NCBI RefSeq assembly: GCF_000374845.1
Contig: NZ_KB895414.1
Location: 620,001 to 684,000 of the forward strand
DNA length: 64,000 nt
Reading direction: 5' to 3'
DNA from: Paenibacillus terrigena DSM 21567
GTDB lineage: Bacteria > Bacillota > Bacilli > Paenibacillales > Paenibacillaceae
Shown here piece after piece: positions 60,163 through 64,000 of this stretch. The translations under genes and the position numbers were made by a program. Within the stretch, counting starts at the first letter, position 1; each line of letters starts with the position of its first letter. Below the pieces are notes generated by a model, which saw only the letters and a list, made by a program, of their open reading frames with translations, searched no databases and was not told where the DNA came from.

Positions 60163-60309
60163 TATAGGTACTACATATACAGGATATCTCGACATCATGG
60201 ATGCCGAGATTTTCTTTGTTGTTGGAACGATGTAGAAATTGAGAAAATTTGATACAATAAGAACATATCCCAAGCAGAATTCTGCGTGAAATAAAAGGAG
60301 ATTGATCGC

Positions 60310-61542
60310 ATGGCAACTTTCGAACAACAATTAGCGCAATATGCCGAACTTATCGTTAAAGTGGGCGTTAACGTCCAACAAGACCAGCAAGTCTTTATTA
60401 CAGGTTCTACCGAAATGACAGAACTCGTCCGCCTCGTGGCGAAGAAAGCGTATGAAGCTGGCGCAAGCAACGTACATGTGGATTGGGTAGACGAGGCCCT
60501 CTCCCGACTGAAATACGAGAACGCGTCCGACGACCACTTCACGAAGTTCCCAGAGTGGGAAGTTGCGAAGCGTAATACGTTCTTGGATGCGCGTGCAGCA
60601 TTCATCGCGATCGTATCCCCGAACCCGGATTTGCTCAAAGGCATTGATCCACAGCGAATCGGCAGTTTCCAGAAAGCTTCAGGACAGGCGCTCGAGAAGT
60701 ACCGTCAATATGTACAATCGGACAAAGTAAGCTGGACGGTTGTTGCGGCTGCAACGAAGAACTGGGCTGCGAAGATCTTCCCAGACGTAACGCCAGATGA
60801 AGCACAAGTGCTATTATGGAATGCGATCTTCGAATCTGTTCGTCTGAATACACCTGATCCGGTTCAAGCATGGGAAGAACACAACGCGAACCTACATAAG
60901 AAAGTCGAAGTATTGAACGGATACCACTTCCACAAACTTCACTACACGGCACCTGGAACAGATCTCACGATCGAATTGCCTGAGAAGCATCTCTGGGTGG
61001 GCGCAGGCAGCACCAGTGAGAGCAATGTTGCATTCATGGCGAATATGCCAACTGAAGAGGTATTTACAGTACCTTACAGAAACGGTGTTAACGGATACGT
61101 ATCCAGCACGAAGCCTCTGAGCTATGGCGGCAATATTATCGATAACTTCAAATTAACTTTTGAAGAAGGACGTATCGTTAAGGTTGAAGCCGAGCAAGGG
61201 CAAGCGATCTTGCAACAGCTTGTAGATACAGATGAGGGCTCACACTACTTGGGCGAAGTTGCACTTGTTCCACATGAGTCCCCTATCTCACAGTCCAACA
61301 TTTTGTTCTTCAATACCTTATTCGATGAAAATGCATCCAACCACCTCGCGATCGGCAGTGGTTATGCGTTCAACGTTGAAGGCGGCAAAACAATGACAAG
61401 AGAAGAATTGGATGCGAGTGGTGTGAACGCAAGTATTACACACGTCGACTTCATGATTGGTTCTGCGAACATGGACATCGATGGCATTCAACAAGACGGT
61501 ACTGTAGTTCCGGTATTCCGTGGCGGCAACTGGGCAATCTAA
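60310..61542 (+). CDS. M29-family metallo-aminopeptidase (AmpS-like)
   Basis: 410 residues, the family's usual length. Typical features are the N-terminal half (FEQQLAQYAELIVKVGVNVQQDQQVFITGS) and the metal-binding C-terminal half with TIELPEKHLWVGAG, NMPTEEVFTVPYRNGVNGYVSSTKPL (Glu ligand), GSHYLGEVALVPHESPISQSNILFFNTLFDENASNHLAIGSGY (Glu, His and Asp ligands) and HVDFMIGSANMDIDG. A cytosolic dimeric aminopeptidase using two metals. AAAAGGAGA precedes the ATG. Monocistronic. Confidence 0.95.
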   Translation: MATFEQQLAQYAELIVKVGVNVQQDQQVFITGSTEMTELVRLVAKKAYEAGASNVHVDWVDEALSRLKYENASDDHFTKFPEWEVAKRNTFLDARAAFIAIVSPNPDLLKGIDPQRIGSFQKASGQALEKYRQYVQSDKVSWTVVAAATKNWAAKIFPDVTPDEAQVLLWNAIFESVRLNTPDPVQAWEEHNANLHKKVEVLNGYHFHKLHYTAPGTDLTIELPEKHLWVGAGSTSESNVAFMANMPTEEVFTVPYRNGVNGYVSSTKPLSYGGNIIDNFKLTFEEGRIVKVEAEQGQAILQQLVDTDEGSHYLGEVALVPHESPISQSNILFFNTLFDENASNHLAIGSGYAFNVEGGKTMTREELDASGVNASITHVDFMIGSANMDIDGIQQDGTVVPVFRGGNWAI

Positions 61543-61556
61543 TCAAAGACCATAAG

Positions 61557-61594
61557 AAAGACTGCATCTCCTACGATAGGGATGCAGTCTTTTT
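61557..61594 (+). terminator. Terminator of the aminopeptidase gene
   Basis: AAGACTGCATC pairs with GATGCAGTCTT, followed by TTTC. Confidence 0.85.
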
Positions 61595-61610
61595 CAATAT
61601 CATAAAACAC

Positions 61611-61658
61611 TTGACTTTAGTATGTAATAAAAATATACTAACTTATATAAAGTAAGTT
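61611..61658 (+). promoter_or_regulatory. Promoter with nested inverted repeats upstream of the dioxygenase gene
   Basis: TTGACT (61611-61616), 17 bases, TATACT (61634-61639). An inverted repeat TTAGTAT/ATACTAA (61617-61641) spans the spacer and -10, and a second, AACTTA/TAAGTT (61640-61658), covers the start site. The placement fits binding of a repressor; the sequence style resembles HxlR/MarR-type sites. Confidence 0.55.
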
Positions 61659-61687
61659 ACTAATTAACGATTCAGGAGGTCATTCCT

Positions 61688-62449
61688 ATGATACCATCAT
61701 TATTTCTTGCCCATGGATCCCCGATGCTCGCCATTGAAGATACACCGTATACAGCGTTCCTCGAACAACTTGGACAACAATGGAAGCCGAAAGCCATTGT
61801 CATTTTCACCGCACACTGGGAAAGTGAAGTGCTTACGATTTCCACGCATGATCAAGTCTATGAGACCATTTACGATTTCGGCGGATTCCCGGATGCCTTG
61901 TATGAGGTTGTCTACCCTGCCAAAGGCTCCTCGCAGCTTGCCAATCAACTCGCTGAGCGGTTTAAACAAGCTGGTATCGAGACGCGCGCCGATGCGACTC
62001 GAGGACTGGATCATGGATCTTGGACGCTGCTGCATCGCATGTATCCTGCCGCAGATATTCCGGTCGTCCAAATTTCGGTTCATCCTTATCTTGCGGCAGA
62101 AGCACAGTATAAGATCGGTCAAGCGCTGCAAGGTCTAGGCGATGAAGACATCCTCATCATCGGCAGTGGCGTCACGGTACACAATCTGCGATTGCTTAAT
62201 TGGGGTCAGAAGGAGCCTGAGGCCTGGGCTGTTGCTTTTGATGATTGGTTATTGAATAAGGTCGAGCACGGCGATCTGCCATCCCTGTTCGCCTATGACC
62301 AACTTGCGCCATACGCACGCCAGGCCGTACCTCGTGCCGAGCATTTCGTACCGTTCTTTATCGCGATGGGCAGTGGTTCATCGAAGCCGCAAGTGATTCA
62401 TCGCAGCTATGATCTCGGAACGTTGAGTTATTTGAGCATGGCATTCTAA
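61688..62449 (+). CDS. Class III extradiol dioxygenase, DODA (YgiD)-like
   Basis: 253 residues of the LigB fold. Metal-binding and catalytic histidines lie in LFLAHGSPMLAI, IVIFTAHWESEVLTI, TRGLDHGSWTLLHRMYP and SVHPYL. The end PRAEHFVPFFIAMGSG is also conserved. Bacterial members cleave catechol-type rings such as DOPA; physiological substrate is uncertain. GGAGG precedes the ATG. The promoter's inverted repeats suggest induction by a quinone or catechol. Monocistronic. Confidence 0.92.
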   Translation: MIPSLFLAHGSPMLAIEDTPYTAFLEQLGQQWKPKAIVIFTAHWESEVLTISTHDQVYETIYDFGGFPDALYEVVYPAKGSSQLANQLAERFKQAGIETRADATRGLDHGSWTLLHRMYPAADIPVVQISVHPYLAAEAQYKIGQALQGLGDEDILIIGSGVTVHNLRLLNWGQKEPEAWAVAFDDWLLNKVEHGDLPSLFAYDQLAPYARQAVPRAEHFVPFFIAMGSGSSKPQVIHRSYDLGTLSYLSMAF

Positions 62450-62461
62450 ATCCTTATACGA

Positions 62462-62513
62462 AGAACCCCAAGGCGATCCCGTCCTAAGTCAGTTGGCGGA
62501 GCCCTGGGGTTCT
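62462..62513. terminator. Bidirectional terminator between convergent genes
   Basis: AGAACCCCA pairs with TGGGGTTCT across a long loop with inner GGC/GCC pairs. Confidence 0.6.
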
Positions 62514-62518
62514 GGTTA

Positions 62519-63334
62519 TTACAACCCTAATTCTTTACGAATTTGTTCTTGATTGCTTGCATGATAATTCTTCATGTTCCGTGGGAAAGGTACGCCTTCG
62601 ATCATGGCATCGATAGCTTCCTGGTTCCCTTCGATAATGTGTTGGCGCAGCGTCTCGATATAAGCAATCGACTGATCAATCCGCGTCTTCATTTCACTCG
62701 TATCCGTCGTAATATTCCCGTGACCTGGAGCAAGCACCCGAATATCATGCTTCTCCAGGACCTGATGCAGTTGACGCATCGTCGCTACGTAATCGCTACT
62801 GCTAGAGTAGATATACGGAAACTCGATATCCGAACAATAATCTCCAGCCAGCAAAATACCCTCCGGGTCGATGACCGTTACGATCCCATCATCCGTATGG
62901 CCCGGCGCAAGATAGAACGTCAAGAGCGTCTGCCCCAATTGAACCTGCTGTCCATTCTCGGCAATCAGGATATCGGCGACAGGATATTTCAGCTCATAAT
63001 CCCGGGTTAAGTAAAACTTATCGTCAAAGGACTTAATCTGTTCCACGATTTCATCCGGATTCGGATGATGATGTAGCTTCTCGCTCGCGATCACCTTCGC
63101 TTCAGGAAATGCGCCGTAGCCTAGAATATGATCCCAATCGCTATGTGTGAAGAGCAGATAGATGGGCCAGCCTCTGCCTACTTGATCGACGTAATCACGA
63201 ATCTCACGAACCTCTTGCGGCAACCATGTCGGGTCTACGACAATTGTACATTCATCCAAAGTAATAACTGAAGATGTCGTATGATACAACGCGCTCTGGA
63301 ATACTGTAATTCGACTGTTCTGATAGACAATCAA
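62519..63334 (-). CDS. MBL-fold metallo-hydrolase
   Basis: 271 residues from a TTG start (GAGAGGGGCG upstream). Zinc-binding motif LLFTHSDWDHILGYG (H-x-x-x-D-H form), then the H of YLAPGHTDDGIVTVID, the bridging Asp in ILLAGDYCSDIEFPY and H in VLAPGHGNITTD. Resembles YtnP/lactonase- or glyoxalase II-like members of the superfamily; substrate undetermined. Monocistronic. Confidence 0.92.
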   Translation of the reverse strand: MIVYQNSRITVFQSALYHTTSSVITLDECTIVVDPTWLPQEVREIRDYVDQVGRGWPIYLLFTHSDWDHILGYGAFPEAKVIASEKLHHHPNPDEIVEQIKSFDDKFYLTRDYELKYPVADILIAENGQQVQLGQTLLTFYLAPGHTDDGIVTVIDPEGILLAGDYCSDIEFPYIYSSSSDYVATMRQLHQVLEKHDIRVLAPGHGNITTDTSEMKTRIDQSIAYIETLRQHIIEGNQEAIDAMIEGVPFPRNMKNYHASNQEQIRKELGL

Positions 63335-63374
63335 TTTCGTTCGCCCCTCTCGGTCTTGTTACTTCTTATTATAG

Positions 63375-63411
63375 CAAAAAAATAGGCAGCTCCCATGGAC
63401 GGGAACTGCCT
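63375..63411 (-). terminator. Terminator of the CAP-domain gene
   Basis: GGCAGTTCCC pairs with GGGAGCTGCC (one wobble); on the minus strand TATTTTTTTGC follows. Confidence 0.85.
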
Positions 63412-63432
63412 TTGTTTGTACGATTTGTGCAA

Positions 63433-64000
63433 TTATGCTTTGCTGATGAATTCTTGCACCCATTCACCTTGGTAGTACGCTACACCAATGTGTGTGAAGT
63501 TCGCATTCAAGATATTCGCACGGTGACCTGAACTGTTCATCCAGTCATTCATCACTTGCTGTGGTGTTGTCTGACCTTTCGCAATGTTCTCACCTGCATA
63601 ACCAAAAGCAATGTTATATTGCTTCATCATATCAAATGGCGAACCGTACGTTGGGGATTGATGATCGAAATAGTTGTTGCTATACATATCTTTTGCTTTA
63701 TCTAGAGCCATTGCAGCAAGTCTGCTGTCTGTCGATAGCGGCTGCAGACCAGCCTTTGCACGTTCTTGGTTCACTAAGTTCACAACTTGTGCAGCGAAGC
63801 TAGTATCCCCTTGATTCGGTTGTGTTGGCTTATTGTCATTTGTCGGCGGAGTTGGCTTCGTTGGTTGCGTTGGTACCGTTGGCTTGCTTGGCTGTACAGG
63901 TTTCGTTGGTACTGTTGGAACGGTAGGCATAACCGGCGGCTGCTGAGGATACGTTGGGAATGTCACGTTTCCTGGGAATGTCGGGCATGCGCCACCACCT
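63433..64000 (-). CDS. CAP-domain (SCP/PR1-like, YkwD type) secreted protein, N-terminus beyond the window
   Basis: The frame is open to the right edge (GGACPTFPGNVTFPTYPQQPP upstream of the internal GTG at 63966), so the start is outside. A low-complexity Pro/Thr/Lys linker of about 60 residues leads to a CAP domain of about 120 residues: FAAQVVNLVNQERAKAGLQPL, YFDHQSPTYGSPFDMM, FGYAGENIAKGQ and NDWMNSSGHRANILNANFTHIGVAYY. The two histidines and glutamate of the CAP cavity are present. YkwD/SafA-like proteins are secreted, often in spores or the cell wall. Confidence 0.92.
   Translation of the reverse strand, partial: GGGACPTFPGNVTFPTYPQQPPVMPTVPTVPTKPVQPSKPTVPTQPTKPTPPTNDNKPTQPNQGDTSFAAQVVNLVNQERAKAGLQPLSTDSRLAAMALDKAKDMYSNNYFDHQSPTYGSPFDMMKQYNIAFGYAGENIAKGQTTPQQVMNDWMNSSGHRANILNANFTHIGVAYYQGEWVQEFISKA

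Overview
The window looks like the chromosome of a spore-forming, low-to-mid GC Gram-positive bacterium, most likely Paenibacillus or a close relative. This is an inference from gene content: YesM/YesN-type two-component systems, an Lpl/Ytc-type carbohydrate ABC transporter without its own ATPase, an S-layer-homology protein, a YheC/YheD spore-coat ATP-grasp protein, a CIRCE operator, futalosine-pathway menaquinone genes, strong Shine-Dalgarno sites and frequent TTG/GTG starts. No rRNA, tRNA, CRISPR array, prophage or intact insertion sequence was seen.

Layout. 1-0.3 kb: the start of a SCIFF maturase (scfB, cut by the left edge) and a six-cysteine SCIFF ranthipeptide precursor that is easily missed because it is only 49 codons. 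0.4-6.3 kb: a secreted stalk-domain protein with a probable frameshift at its 3' end, a hypothetical protein, two acetyltransferases and a serine hydrolase. 6.4-12.8 kb: a two-component system downstream of an iron/sugar-phosphate-type ABC transporter. 13-20.5 kb: assorted enzymes and regulators (methyltransferase, phosphatase, AraC, SRPBCC, MazG-like, SDR, MerR plus quinone oxidoreductase, DEAD-box helicase), two copies of a short repeat, and a promoter-plus-terminator unit that looks like a small RNA or attenuated leader. 20.6-26.6 kb: a membrane AraC regulator divergent from an LplB/YtcP/LplA-type sugar uptake operon.

26.7-32 kb: acetyltransferase, a methyltransferase preceded by an unidentified structured RNA candidate, the folD-fchA one-carbon operon under a ZTP riboswitch, and htpG under a perfect CIRCE element. 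32-35.5 kb: a lipoprotein, a frameshifted gene, and a secreted matrixin-like metalloprotease followed by a lipoprotein that consists of the protease's C-terminal domain. 35.5-45 kb: TetR/MFS efflux pair with palindromic operators, DinB protein and a DinB fragment, WYL regulator, MocR/LysE pair, ArsR-DUF2087 regulator, small membrane proteins, HD hydrolase, acetyltransferase and HesB-like protein. 45-52.6 kb: SLH protein, OmpR-type two-component system, a glycosyltransferase that appears to start at ATT, the YheC/D protein and a DUF2167 protein. 52.8-64 kb: a phosphotransferase pseudogene with an internal deletion, an S66 carboxypeptidase, an oxidoreductase, mqnB-mqnD, SDR and TetR, sugar isomerase, pdxK, M29 aminopeptidase, DODA-type dioxygenase, MBL hydrolase and a CAP-domain protein cut by the right edge.

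Most genes are monocistronic or in pairs separated by clear intrinsic terminators. The most rewarding items are the SCIFF locus, the metalloprotease/lipoprotein domain pair, the ATT-start glycosyltransferase, the unidentified RNA at 28.0-28.2 kb, the ZTP riboswitch and the CIRCE-controlled htpG. All family calls come from reading the sequence; no database search was run.
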